A stretch of 64,000 nt of DNA from positions 62,001 through 126,000 of the forward strand of contig CAXBML010000005.1 in NCBI GenBank assembly GCA_963976875.1, in the 5' to 3' direction. Shown piece after piece: positions 25,983-34,695 of this stretch (within the stretch, counting starts at the first letter, position 1; each line of letters opens with the position of its first letter). Source of the DNA: Berkiella_A sp963976875 (GTDB taxonomy: Bacteria > Pseudomonadota > Gammaproteobacteria > Berkiellales > Berkiellaceae). The translations under genes and the position numbers were made by a program. The notes under the pieces are model-generated. The model did no database searches and was not told the DNA's origin. It worked only from the letters and a program-made list of their open reading frames with translations.

Positions 25983-26966
25983 ATGCCAGCAAATGAGTCT
26001 GTTTCAGAACCTCAAAAGCCCTCATCATCAGAGATACTGATTCCATTATCTGATGTGTCGTTAGCGTCTATGACGAGTTGGCGAATAGGTGGGAATGCTA
26101 AACAGCTTGTGCGGCCCACATCATCTGAACAGCTTATACATTACTTTCAAAATAATGTGATCCCCAAGCATCAGGTATGGTTAGGTTTAGGTAGTAATGT
26201 ATTAATACCGGATGAAGGCGTTCATGGTTTGGTTGTGTGCACACGGGCTATGCAACAATGCACTATTTTACCCAATGGTTGGGTATATGCCGATGCAGGT
26301 TTAACTTGCGCAAAGTTTTCGCGTTTTTGTAGTCGCAATGGTTTTCCGGATGGTGCATTTTTTGCGGGTATTCCAGGGACAATTGGTGGGGCGTTGGCTA
26401 TGAATGCCGGTGCTTTTGGTGGCGAAACCTGGGAGTGGGTACAAAAAACAAAAGTCTTAATGCAAGCAGGTAATATGATTGAGCGAAATGCTGCAGAATA
26501 TACCGTTGGGTATCGTTCTGTGAGTTTAAGATCAAATTATCTCAATGGAGTGCCCGAGGCTGCGGGACATTTTAATCAAGAAGCTTTTTTAGGCGCCTAC
26601 TTTAAATTTCCTAAAAAACTATCTGAAGATGGGCTATTAAAAATAAAAGAACTATTAAGAAAAAGAGCAGACACTCAACCCATCGGCACTCTTAATTGTG
26701 GCTCGGTCTATAGGAATCCAGAAGGGGATTTTGCAGCCAAACTAATAGAAGGCTGTCAATTAAAAGGATTCACTATAGGTGATGCGTTAGTATCAACAAA
26801 GCATGCTAACTTTATTATTAACCAAGGAAGTGGCACAGCTAAGGATATTCAACTGATCATGAGTGAGATAGAAGATAAGGTTTATGCGCGATACCAAGTT
26901 AGATTAGAACCTGAAGTTAGGATAATAGAAGCCAACTATCCGCAGAGCAAAGGAGACAAAAAATAA
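25983..26966 (+). CDS. murB: UDP-N-acetylenolpyruvoylglucosamine reductase MurB
   Basis: This FAD enzyme reduces enolpyruvyl-UDP-GlcNAc to UDP-MurNAc. It is 327 aa with the FAD motif GLGSNVLI (about 68-75), AGIPGTIGGALAMNAGAFGGE, YRSVSLR and the proton-donating serine in NCGSVYRNP (S241), plus the C-terminal glutamate block LEPEVR. The layout (a YRS loop without the long extra domain insertion of E. coli MurB) looks shorter than type I enzymes. Its place between murC and ddl is typical of Legionellales and many non-enteric gammaproteobacteria. Confidence 0.96.
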   Translation: MPANESVSEPQKPSSSEILIPLSDVSLASMTSWRIGGNAKQLVRPTSSEQLIHYFQNNVIPKHQVWLGLGSNVLIPDEGVHGLVVCTRAMQQCTILPNGWVYADAGLTCAKFSRFCSRNGFPDGAFFAGIPGTIGGALAMNAGAFGGETWEWVQKTKVLMQAGNMIERNAAEYTVGYRSVSLRSNYLNGVPEAAGHFNQEAFLGAYFKFPKKLSEDGLLKIKELLRKRADTQPIGTLNCGSVYRNPEGDFAAKLIEGCQLKGFTIGDALVSTKHANFIINQGSGTAKDIQLIMSEIEDKVYARYQVRLEPEVRIIEANYPQSKGDKK

Positions 26967-27991
26967 TGGGTAAAATGATTCAAAACATAAATTTTCAAAA
27001 TACTACGGCATCTCATCATTTAAAAACCAATTTAACCAAGCCTTATAATCCAGGTGAATTTGGTAAAGTTGCCGTCTTATTTGGTGGTCGTTCGGCAGAA
27101 CGAAGTGTTTCACTTGAAAGTGGACAAGCCTGCCTAGAGGCTTTATTAAGGCAAGGGGTGGATGCACATCCAGTTGATCCAGATGAATATTTAAGCAAAA
27201 CATTAGAAGCAGGACAGTATGATCGCGCCTTTATTATGCTTCATGGCAAAGAAGGCGAAGATGGTGTTATACAGGCTGTATTAGAAATGATAGGAATACC
27301 TTATACAGGTAGTCGAGTCGCTGCTTCGGCCCTGGCAATGGATAAAGCCCGCTCTAAATTAGTGATGCACGCATTAGATATTCCAACGCCTATTTTTGGT
27401 GTAGCAAACTCTATTTCAGAAGCCCAATATTTGGTAGAAACAATGGGGTTGCCCGTATCTGTCAAACCTATTTCGGAGGGGTCCAGTTTGGGGGTGAGCT
27501 GTGTGACAGATCTAAAGCAGTTACCTAATGCATTTACTAGAGCTGCGCAGTATGGTGGGGTTATCGTTGAAAAATGGGTTGAAGGGACGGAATTTTTTGT
27601 TAGCATTTTAGGTGATGAGGTTTTACCGGCTGTCTCTGTGAAGCCTGCAAGCGGATTTTATGACTTTAATGCTAAATATGCTTCAGACCAAACTGAATAT
27701 TTTTGTCCTTCGGGTTTATCTCCTGAAAAAGAGCAAGAACTTAAAGACTTATCGCTTAGAGCCTTTACTGCATTAGGCTGTGAAGGCTGGGGGCGTTTAG
27801 ACGCTATTCAGGATAAGCAACAAAATTTTTGGTTTTTAGAAGCCAATACAGTACCGGGTATGACCTCTCATAGCTTGGTGCCAATGTCCGCTAAAGCCGT
27901 GGGGATGTCATTTGATAACTTAGTTGTGGCAATATTAGCGACATCATTAATTCAGACTCAAGTATCAGTAGGTAAACTTGCTCAAATTTAA
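26966..27991 (+). CDS. ddl: D-alanine--D-alanine ligase
   Basis: This ATP-grasp enzyme makes the D-Ala-D-Ala dipeptide used by MurF. It is 341 aa with VLFGGRSAERSVSLESG at the N-terminal domain, LHGKEGEDG, the MDKARSK lysine region, PISEGSSLGV, VEKWVEGTEFFV and the metal-binding NTVPGMTSHSL. AAAGGAG lies before the ATG, which overlaps the murB stop (TAATG). It ends at TAA 27989-27991, against the ftsQ start. Confidence 0.96.
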   Translation: MGKMIQNINFQNTTASHHLKTNLTKPYNPGEFGKVAVLFGGRSAERSVSLESGQACLEALLRQGVDAHPVDPDEYLSKTLEAGQYDRAFIMLHGKEGEDGVIQAVLEMIGIPYTGSRVAASALAMDKARSKLVMHALDIPTPIFGVANSISEAQYLVETMGLPVSVKPISEGSSLGVSCVTDLKQLPNAFTRAAQYGGVIVEKWVEGTEFFVSILGDEVLPAVSVKPASGFYDFNAKYASDQTEYFCPSGLSPEKEQELKDLSLRAFTALGCEGWGRLDAIQDKQQNFWFLEANTVPGMTSHSLVPMSAKAVGMSFDNLVVAILATSLIQTQVSVGKLAQI

Positions 27992-28001
27992 ATGGCTTTT
28001 G

Positions 28002-28796
28002 ATGGATAAGTTTCTTCAAATCGTTTTTTTTGGTAAAAAACAGGCAACGCGCCATCGTAAAAAAGTGGCTAAGCATACGGATGAAAAGCACTTTTGGCAG
28101 AGGCTTAGTTGGCAAAAAATTTACTGGAGTTTAGGTTGTTTGACAGTGGTGGGGGTTATAGCCTTTGGTTCTTGGTTTTTTCAGGCGAATCGCTTTCCAA
28201 TTTCTGCAGTGAAAGTTGTTGGAGAGCGTCAGTATGTTTCCTCAACGACATTACATAATGTCATTTTTCCCCACATACAATCTGGTTTTTTCTCAGTTAA
28301 CGTTTCAAACTTACAGCAGCAATTGTTGCTTTTGCCTTGGGTGAAAAAAGTTGATGTCAGAAAAGTGTGGCCAGGTCAGTTGGTTGTCCGGATTTCTGAG
28401 CATAAGCCTGCCGCAATATGGAATCAACTTTTCATTTTGAGCTTTGCTGGAGAGATTATTTCACCGCCTAGAAAAGATATTGATATGCTTGCATTGCCTA
28501 AATTTATTGGACCACAAAGTAAACAAACTGAAGTTTGGCAACAATATCTTAGTATGGAAGCGGAAATTTCCTCGTTACATTTGCATATTTTGTCTTTAGA
28601 ATTGGCGGAAAGAGGCGCTTGGCAACTAACCTTGAGTAACGGCATAAAAGTTATCTTAGGTACGCAAGATATTTCTGAAAGGTTTAAAAGGTTTGTTGTC
28701 GCCTATAAAAAAGAATTTAGTCGCAATCCAGACAAGATTAGTTACGTGGATTTGCGGTATACTAGCGGCATGGCTGTAGGTTGGAAATCTAGTTGA
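28002..28796 (+). CDS. ftsQ: Cell division protein FtsQ
   Basis: This bitopic divisome protein links FtsLB to the rest of the ring. After a basic cytoplasmic tail comes one membrane segment (WSLGCLTVVGVIAFGSWFF region), then a POTRA domain (FPISAVKVVGERQYVS to LPWVKKVDVRKVWPGQLVVRISEHKPAAIW) and the FtsQ beta domain. ATG 28002 is used here; TTG 27978, with AGG 5 bp before and overlapping ddl, is an alternative that adds 8 residues. Position between ddl and ftsA supports the call. Confidence 0.92.
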   Translation: MDKFLQIVFFGKKQATRHRKKVAKHTDEKHFWQRLSWQKIYWSLGCLTVVGVIAFGSWFFQANRFPISAVKVVGERQYVSSTTLHNVIFPHIQSGFFSVNVSNLQQQLLLLPWVKKVDVRKVWPGQLVVRISEHKPAAIWNQLFILSFAGEIISPPRKDIDMLALPKFIGPQSKQTEVWQQYLSMEAEISSLHLHILSLELAERGAWQLTLSNGIKVILGTQDISERFKRFVVAYKKEFSRNPDKISYVDLRYTSGMAVGWKSS

Positions 28797-28888
28797 TTAG
28801 GTTAAATTCAATTAAAACTCATTGAAGTGTTGAGAATTGTATGTATATAGCCAATCTGATTGTATACTAATACAAATCGTGATTGTTG

Positions 28889-28917
28889 TTGACAAATCAA
28901 TCATGCAAACATAGATA
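28889..28917 (+). promoter_or_regulatory. Possible internal promoter before ftsA
   Basis: TTGACA (28889-28894) and TAGATA (28912-28917) are separated by 17 bp in the 137-bp ftsQ-ftsA gap. The resulting leader would be very short (about 10 bases before ATG 28934), which weakens the case. An internal ftsAZ promoter is known in many cell-division clusters. Confidence 0.35.
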
Positions 28918-28933
28918 GGAAGAATGAAGCTCC

Positions 28934-30169
28934 ATGTCAAAAAAAACCGATAAAAATTTAATTGTTGGTCTCGATATAGGCACTTCGAAGGTCGTTGCCA
29001 TTGTTGGTGAAATTACACCAGAAGGTTCTGTTGATGTGATCGGCATAGGTTCGCATCCTTCTGTGGGCCTGAAAAAAGGCGTTGTGGTCAATATTGAGTC
29101 AACTGTAAACTCTATACAACGAGCAGTAGAAGAAGCTGAGCTGATGGCTGGTTGTGAGATTCATTCTGTTTACACGGGTATAGCAGGTCAGCATATTCGT
29201 AGTATGAACTCACATGGTATCGTGGCTATACGTGAGCATGAAGTAACACAATCTGACATGGATCGTGTTATCGATGCCGCTAAAGCTGTGCCTATACCCG
29301 CAGATCAAAAAATTCTACATATCTTACCACAACAATTTGTAATCGATACCCAAGATGGTATTAAAGAGCCCGTTGGCATGTCAGGTGTCAGGCTTGAGGC
29401 TAGAGTCCATATTGTTACAGGCAGCGTGAGTGCAGCGCAGAATATCATTAAATGCGTACGACGCTGTGGGTTAGAGGTAGATGATATTATTTTAGAACAG
29501 TTGGCTTCTAGTTATTCTGTTTTAACCGAAGATGAAAAAGAATTGGGTGTCTGCCTTATTGATATTGGAGGCGGTACAACGGATATTGCTGTATTTTCTC
29601 AAGGTTCAATTCGTCATACTGCCGTGATTCCGATTGCAGGTGATCAAGTAACGAATGATATTGCTGTTGCGCTTCGTACGCCCACTCAAAGTGCGGAAGC
29701 CATCAAAATTAAATACGCTTGTGCTTTATCTAGATTAGCTGATCCTGATGAAACACTCGAAGTAGCTGGCGCTATGGAGCGTCCGGCTAGAAGATTATCA
29801 AGAATGACATTAGCGGAAGTAGCAGAGCCTCGCTACGAAGAGTTGTTTGCATTGGTTCATTCTGAGTTACGCCGTCATGGACTCGAAGAGCTTTTAGGCT
29901 CTGGTATCGTTGTGACGGGAGGCAGTGCTAAGATGGAAGGGGTTGTTGATTTAGCAGAAGAAATTTTTAGAATGCCTGTTAGGTTAGGGTTGCCACGCTA
30001 TATAACTGGCTTGGTTGATGTTGTTCGTAACCCGATTTATTCTACGGGCGTGGGCTTATTGCTCTATGGGCGTCAGCAACAATTAGAGCGCCAAGTCAGT
30101 GGAATCACTGGTCAAGGCTTTAATAATGTTTGGGGCCGCATGAGAAGATGGTTTCAGGGAAACTTCTGA
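28934..30169 (+). CDS. ftsA: Cell division protein FtsA
   Basis: This actin-like ATPase tethers FtsZ filaments to the membrane. It is 411 aa with IVGLDIGTSKVVAIVGE (phosphate 1), the SHS2-type 1C domain, CLIDIGGGTTDIAVF (phosphate 2), VVTGGSAKMEG (adenosine) and a C-terminal amphipathic membrane helix (VWGRMRRWFQGNF). It lies between ftsQ and ftsZ. A 137-bp gap in front may hold an internal promoter. Confidence 0.97.
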   Translation: MSKKTDKNLIVGLDIGTSKVVAIVGEITPEGSVDVIGIGSHPSVGLKKGVVVNIESTVNSIQRAVEEAELMAGCEIHSVYTGIAGQHIRSMNSHGIVAIREHEVTQSDMDRVIDAAKAVPIPADQKILHILPQQFVIDTQDGIKEPVGMSGVRLEARVHIVTGSVSAAQNIIKCVRRCGLEVDDIILEQLASSYSVLTEDEKELGVCLIDIGGGTTDIAVFSQGSIRHTAVIPIAGDQVTNDIAVALRTPTQSAEAIKIKYACALSRLADPDETLEVAGAMERPARRLSRMTLAEVAEPRYEELFALVHSELRRHGLEELLGSGIVVTGGSAKMEGVVDLAEEIFRMPVRLGLPRYITGLVDVVRNPIYSTGVGLLLYGRQQQLERQVSGITGQGFNNVWGRMRRWFQGNF

Positions 30170-30259
30170 TAACCTGATTACTAACTAATTATTTAAATTT
30201 ATTGTTTTTGTTGCGTTTGAGAATTGAATGCCATAGCGACTTAAGCCTAAGGAGATACA

Positions 30260-31411
30260 ATGAGCGAGATGTTTGAACTAATGGATAGCTATCCACAAAA
30301 TGCTGTAATTAAAGTTATAGGCGTAGGTGGCGGTGGTGGTAATGCCATTGAGCACATGGTAAGCCGAAATGTTGAAGGCGTAGAATTTATTTGTGCCAAT
30401 ACGGATGCCCAAGCATTAAAAAGTTCATCTGCCAAAACAGTACTACAACTAGGCTCTGATGTAACCAAAGGCCTAGGCGCTGGTGCAAATCCTGATGTAG
30501 GTCGTCAAGCTGCATTAGAAGATGTGGAGCGTATCCGCGAAGTTTTGGAAGGCGCTGATATGGTATTTATCACGGCTGGTATGGGTGGAGGCACAGGAAC
30601 AGGTGGTGCACCTGTTGTGGCAGAAGTGGCCAAGGAACTTGGTGCTCTAACTGTTGCGGTTGTGACTAGACCATTTCCATTTGAAGGTCGCAAACGAGTG
30701 GCTTTAGCAAATGAAGGTATTCGGATGCTTGGTCAGCACGTAGACTCCTTAATTACTATTCCAAATGAGAAGTTATTATCTGTTTTGGGTAAAGGCGTTA
30801 GTTTATTAGATGCATTCCGTGCTGCAAATGACGTACTACTAGGTGCTGTACAAGGCATTGCCGAACTTATCACAAAACCGGGTCTGATCAATGTGGATTT
30901 TGCTGATGTTAGAACTGTTATGGCAGAAATGGGCATAGCAATGATGGGAACAGGCACTGCCACCGGAGAAAATAGAGCTCGTGAAGCTGCGGATGCGGCT
31001 ATATCTAGCCCATTATTAGATGATGTTGATTTGGCAGGCGCTAAAGGTGTTTTAGTTAATGTGACTGCCGGTATGGATTTATCCATCTCTGAATTTGAAG
31101 AAGTCGGTGATGCTATTAAACACTTCACCTCTGATGATGCTACGGTGATTGTGGGCACAGTTATCGACCCAGAGCTAAGTGACGAACTTAGAGTCACGTT
31201 AGTTGCAACAGGATTAGGGGAAGACAATAGCAGGAGCGTTTCAGATAGAGAAAATGTTGAATCTACACGAGATACAGCTAGAAGCGTTCGCCAACCATTA
31301 GTGCGTCAAAGCGCTCCAGCCCATCAAAATCCGCGTGCAAAGGAGTCTGCAAGCACAAATGAACTGGATTATTTAGATATTCCAGCGTTTTTGCGCCGTC
31401 AGTCTGATTAG
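30260..31411 (+). CDS. ftsZ: Cell division GTPase FtsZ
   Basis: This tubulin homologue forms the cytokinetic ring. It is 383 aa with GVGGGGGNA at the N-terminus, the GGGTGTG signature (109-115), NVDFADVRTVM (T7 synergy loop), a variable linker, and the C-terminal conserved peptide LDYLDIPAFLRR that binds FtsA, ZipA and ZapD; zapD is also in this window. A strong ribosome binding site AAGGAG stands before ATG 30260. Confidence 0.98.
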   Translation: MSEMFELMDSYPQNAVIKVIGVGGGGGNAIEHMVSRNVEGVEFICANTDAQALKSSSAKTVLQLGSDVTKGLGAGANPDVGRQAALEDVERIREVLEGADMVFITAGMGGGTGTGGAPVVAEVAKELGALTVAVVTRPFPFEGRKRVALANEGIRMLGQHVDSLITIPNEKLLSVLGKGVSLLDAFRAANDVLLGAVQGIAELITKPGLINVDFADVRTVMAEMGIAMMGTGTATGENRAREAADAAISSPLLDDVDLAGAKGVLVNVTAGMDLSISEFEEVGDAIKHFTSDDATVIVGTVIDPELSDELRVTLVATGLGEDNSRSVSDRENVESTRDTARSVRQPLVRQSAPAHQNPRAKESASTNELDYLDIPAFLRRQSD

Positions 31412-31480
31412 ATTGGGAAAATATGCTAAAATTTTCCTGCAAGATATCTTTAAAGTGGCTGGTGCTAAGGGCTTAAAAAA

Positions 31481-32410
31481 ATGGTAAAGCAAAGAACGCT
31501 GAAAAACGTTATTCAAGCAACGGGTGTGGGTGTACATACAGGTCAAAAGATCCGTATGACACTTAAACCAGCACCAGTTAACACAGGCATTATTTTTCGC
31601 CGTATAGACTGTGACCCAGTTGTTGAGATACCAGCGCGAGCGGATTATGTTGGAGATACGTCATTTTGTACTGTCTTAATCAAAGATGGGGTTAGAATCG
31701 GCACCGTTGAGCATTTAATGTCTGCTTTAGCAGGATTGGGGATTGATAACGTTTTTATTGAGTTATCAGCACCCGAAGTGCCTATAATGGATGGTAGCGC
31801 CAGTTCATTTGTTTTTTTAATTCAGTCCGCTGGTATTGAAGAGCAAAATGCAGCAAAGAAATTTTTACGCATTAAAAAGCCTATTGAGTATCGTGAAGAC
31901 GATAAGCTTGTTCGCGTTAAGCCTTTTGATGGGTTTAAAGTTTCTTTTGCAATTGAGTTTGATCACCCGATCATTCGTAAGGGCGGTCAGGATATCTCAT
32001 TAGACTTTACCGCGACTTCATATGTAAAAGAAATTAGCCGAGCAAGAACATTTGGTTTCATGTCTGATTTTGAATGGTTGCGCTCTAAAAACCTTGCTTC
32101 TGGTGCAAGTTTAGATAATGCTATTGTTCTTGATGAGTTTAAGGTCATGAATGATGATGGCTTGCGCTACGATGATGAGTTTGTGCGCCACAAAGTCCTA
32201 GATGCGATTGGTGATCTATATCTTTTAGGTTATAGCTTACTAGGCGAGTTTAGTGGTTTCAAGTCTGGTCACACTTTAAATAACTTATTTATACGTGAGA
32301 TTTTAGCAACGCCTGATGCATGGGAAATTGTGACGTTTGAAGATAAAGAGACAATGCCTGTTTCTTATCAGGTCCCAGATTGGTCTGCTGCTGAGCCTGT
32401 GTTGGCTTAG
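31481..32410 (+). CDS. lpxC: UDP-3-O-acyl-GlcNAc deacetylase LpxC
   Basis: This zinc amidase catalyses the first committed step of lipid A synthesis. It is 309 aa with GVGVHTGQKIRMTLKPA at the N-terminus, VEHLMSAL (zinc histidine), EISRARTFGF, RHKVLDAIGDLYLLG (zinc histidine and aspartate), and KSGHTLNN (general acid histidine). It follows ftsZ as in E. coli. A hairpin of the TGTCATGC family stands 31 bp behind its stop. Confidence 0.97.
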   Translation: MVKQRTLKNVIQATGVGVHTGQKIRMTLKPAPVNTGIIFRRIDCDPVVEIPARADYVGDTSFCTVLIKDGVRIGTVEHLMSALAGLGIDNVFIELSAPEVPIMDGSASSFVFLIQSAGIEEQNAAKKFLRIKKPIEYREDDKLVRVKPFDGFKVSFAIEFDHPIIRKGGQDISLDFTATSYVKEISRARTFGFMSDFEWLRSKNLASGASLDNAIVLDEFKVMNDDGLRYDDEFVRHKVLDAIGDLYLLGYSLLGEFSGFKSGHTLNNLFIREILATPDAWEIVTFEDKETMPVSYQVPDWSAAEPVLA

Positions 32411-32441
32411 GTATTATTTAAATTTATTGTTAATCTTTCTT

Positions 32442-32469
32442 TGTCATGTCAAGCTTTGCTGGCATGACA
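32442..32469. repeat. Hairpin of the TGTCATGC repeat family behind lpxC
   Basis: TGTCATG (32442-32448) pairs with CATGACA (32463-32469), with an inner AGC-TTT-GCT stem. The 3' half, GCTGGCATGACAT, is identical to the end of the 38-bp-arm palindrome at 6530-6542. No run of T follows, so a terminator role is uncertain. Confidence 0.6.
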
Positions 32470-32536
32470 TACCCTTGGCAGAATACTGAAAGCTGAAATT
32501 TAAGAGTCCCACTCTTAACACGGAAGTATATTGCAG

Positions 32537-33415
32537 ATGTCTATTCTCTCTCTTCCCCCTGAAAAAAGAACCTGTTTAATTACTGGGTGTTCCTCTGGTA
32601 TAGGATATAGCACAGCAATAGAACTTAAAAAACGCGGCATTCGTGTTTTGGCGACTGCGCGCCAAGCCAAAGATGTGGAAATGCTTAAAAGCAAAGGTTT
32701 TGAAGCGTATTTATTAGATATGGATGATAGTCAGTCTATAAAATCTGCTTTAGAGCAAATATTATCTCTTACCCAAAATCAACTGTTTGCAGTTTTGAAT
32801 AATGCAGGTTTTGGTCAGCCAGGTGCGATTGAAGATGTTTCAAGAGAGACGATGCGCGCACAATTTGAGACAAATTTATTTGGCGTTTTAGAGTTAACCA
32901 ACCAGGTCTTGCCTATTATGCGCCTACAAGGCTATGGGCGTATTGTTCAAATTAGTTCGTTTTTAGGTTTTGTGAGTGCCCCTTTTTTAGGCGCTTACAA
33001 TGCGTCAAAACATGCTTTAGAGGCGTTGACCGATACGCTGCGATTAGAGCTGCACTATGAGCCGATAGATGTTGTTACGATAAGACCAGGCGCGATTCGA
33101 ACTCGAACGCAAGAAACTGCCTATTTAAAATTAAAACAACATATTCATAGAGATAAAAGTCACTATAAAAAAATCTATGCCTTAATGGAACGAAAGTTTT
33201 TATTAGGTAAAATGAAAATGCCACTGGCGCAAGAGCCTGAAGCGGTCAGTGAAAAAATATGGCATGCACTCAGTGCCAAAGCACCGAAAACAAAGTATAC
33301 CATTACGCATTTAACCTTGTTACTTGCCATTGCAAAGCGCGTGTTGCCTTCTGCTGTATTGGACAGTATTTTAATGCTGGCGATTAAGAATCAATTTAAA
33401 AATAATTTAAAATAA
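32537..33415 (+). CDS. Short-chain dehydrogenase/reductase (copy 1)
   Basis: This 292-aa classical-type SDR has the NAD(P) motif TGCSSGIG (near residue 20), NNAG, and the catalytic YNASK with the preceding serine in QISSFLG. The second basic residue pattern (ATARQAK) suggests NADP. A hydrophobic C-terminal tail is present. ATG 32537 is preferred to TTG 32531 because GGAAG sits 10 bp before it. The next gene is a close paralogue starting with the same MSIL opening, so these arose by tandem duplication. Substrate unknown. Confidence 0.88.
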   Translation: MSILSLPPEKRTCLITGCSSGIGYSTAIELKKRGIRVLATARQAKDVEMLKSKGFEAYLLDMDDSQSIKSALEQILSLTQNQLFAVLNNAGFGQPGAIEDVSRETMRAQFETNLFGVLELTNQVLPIMRLQGYGRIVQISSFLGFVSAPFLGAYNASKHALEALTDTLRLELHYEPIDVVTIRPGAIRTRTQETAYLKLKQHIHRDKSHYKKIYALMERKFLLGKMKMPLAQEPEAVSEKIWHALSAKAPKTKYTITHLTLLLAIAKRVLPSAVLDSILMLAIKNQFKNNLK

Positions 33416-33426
33416 GTAAGAATAAT

Positions 33427-34314
33427 ATGTCTATTCTGGATTTACCTAAAGAAAAACGAACTTGTCTTATAACGGGGTGTTCCTCGGGTATTGGTTATCA
33501 TGCCGCATTAGAACTTAAAAAACGTGGTATTCGTGTTTTCGCAACGGCTCGGAAGGCAGAAGATGTGGAAAGGCTGAGAAACGAAGGTTTAGAAGCTTTT
33601 CAGTTAGACATGGATAATAGTGAGTCTATTCAATCTGTAGTAGAGCAAACGCTAGCTCAAACAAACAATCAATTATATGCCATCTTTAATAATGCCGGAT
33701 TTGGCCAACCCGGTGCTGTAGAAGATCTATCCCGAGATATGATTCGGCAGCAGTTTGAAACAAATGTATTTGGTATTATGGAGCTGAGCAATAAAATATT
33801 ACCTATTATGCGGCAGCAAGGTTATGGGCGAATTATTCAAAACAGCTCTGTGTTGGGTATTATCAGCTTGCCATTCAGAGGTGCTTACAATGCCTCAAAA
33901 CACGCCTTAGAGGCGATGACAGATACGATGAGATTAGAGTTACACTATGAGCCTATAGAGGTTATCGCCATTGAGCCTGGCCCCATTGTTTCAAAATTCA
34001 GAGATAATGCGTTACAAAAATTCAAAGATAACATTGATACAGAGCATAGCGTCCACAGAGAGCTATATGAGGTTATGGGGATGCGTTTAGAGAATAAAAC
34101 AAAAGAAGCACCCTTTACATTAGGACCTGAAGCCGTCACAGAGAAAGTGTGGCATGCACTAACCGCAAAGAAACCTAAAGCAAAATATGCTGTTACCAAA
34201 CCGACCCATATGTTGGCATTTGCAAAACGAATCTTGCCAACTTGCTGGCTAGATAAAATCTTACTGAAAGCAGCAGGTGAGGAAGCGGAAATGTTAAAAC
34301 ATAAAAACCATTAA
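33427..34314 (+). CDS. Short-chain dehydrogenase/reductase (copy 2)
   Basis: This 295-aa paralogue of the preceding SDR lies 11 bp behind it. It keeps TGCSSGIG, NNAG and YNASK, but the catalytic serine block reads QNSSVLG instead of QISSFLG, and the C-terminus ends in a lysine/histidine-rich tail rather than ending hydrophobic. The two genes share long identical stretches (RTCLITGCSSGIGY, DTLRLELHYEPI-type blocks), so they are a tandem duplicate pair probably transcribed together. Confidence 0.88.
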   Translation: MSILDLPKEKRTCLITGCSSGIGYHAALELKKRGIRVFATARKAEDVERLRNEGLEAFQLDMDNSESIQSVVEQTLAQTNNQLYAIFNNAGFGQPGAVEDLSRDMIRQQFETNVFGIMELSNKILPIMRQQGYGRIIQNSSVLGIISLPFRGAYNASKHALEAMTDTMRLELHYEPIEVIAIEPGPIVSKFRDNALQKFKDNIDTEHSVHRELYEVMGMRLENKTKEAPFTLGPEAVTEKVWHALTAKKPKAKYAVTKPTHMLAFAKRILPTCWLDKILLKAAGEEAEMLKHKNH

Positions 34315-34320
34315 GTTTTT

Positions 34321-34347
34321 CAACTAGTTCAACTAGTTCAACTAAGT
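34321..34347. repeat. 9-bp tandem repeat CAACTAGTT
   Basis: Two perfect copies and one changed copy (CAACTAAGT) of a 9-bp unit directly behind the second SDR gene. AACTAGTT is itself a palindrome, so each copy is symmetric. Possibly a protein-binding array, possibly just slippage. Confidence 0.7.
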
Positions 34348-34444
34348 GTATCTACGCCTAAAAAAATCTTGTTTTTCTATAATAACGCAGTAATATGGAT
34401 GTGTAAGGAAAACTTAATCTCTAGGATGTAGATAAGGATTAGTC

Positions 34445-34627
34445 ATGGAATTAGATATCGCAGTTGATGATGTTGCTGACAAACACACCAAAGAAACAAA
34501 GGTTGAAGAAACAAAAGCAGAGCGTAAAGCCAGAATGAAAACAATGCTGGAGCAATCGATTAAGCAATGGGAAGATGAGGTTGAATCTCACTCATTGGAA
34601 AACTATTCACTAGATTTAGAAAGTTAA
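34445..34627 (+). CDS. Small charged hypothetical protein
   Basis: This is a 60-aa, strongly charged protein predicted to be mostly helical (EETKAERKARMKTMLEQSIK), with no membrane or export signal. AAGGA at 34433-34437 lies a normal distance before the ATG, which argues that it is a real gene. A 9-bp-stem hairpin follows its stop. Function unknown. Confidence 0.55.
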   Translation: MELDIAVDDVADKHTKETKVEETKAERKARMKTMLEQSIKQWEDEVESHSLENYSLDLES

Positions 34628-34644
34628 ATATAATTAAAAGTTAA

Positions 34645-34671
34645 TTGTGCCAGTAAAACTTGCTGGCACAA
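34645..34671. terminator. Possible bidirectional transcript end
   Basis: TTGTGCCAG (34645-34653) pairs perfectly with CTGGCACAA (34663-34671). It lies between the convergent small gene and the LuxR-type regulator. On the minus strand it is followed by a TTAACTTTTAATT tract, so it may terminate the regulator transcript. The GCCAG/CTGGC core also resembles the TGTCATGC repeat family. Confidence 0.45.
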
Positions 34672-34695
34672 AGAGAACGGTTATGAGATGACATA

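Noticed and set aside
30733..31227. 164-aa frame antisense to ftsZ
   Set aside because: Serine/threonine/proline-rich mirror of a conserved gene, without ribosome binding site or family resemblance.
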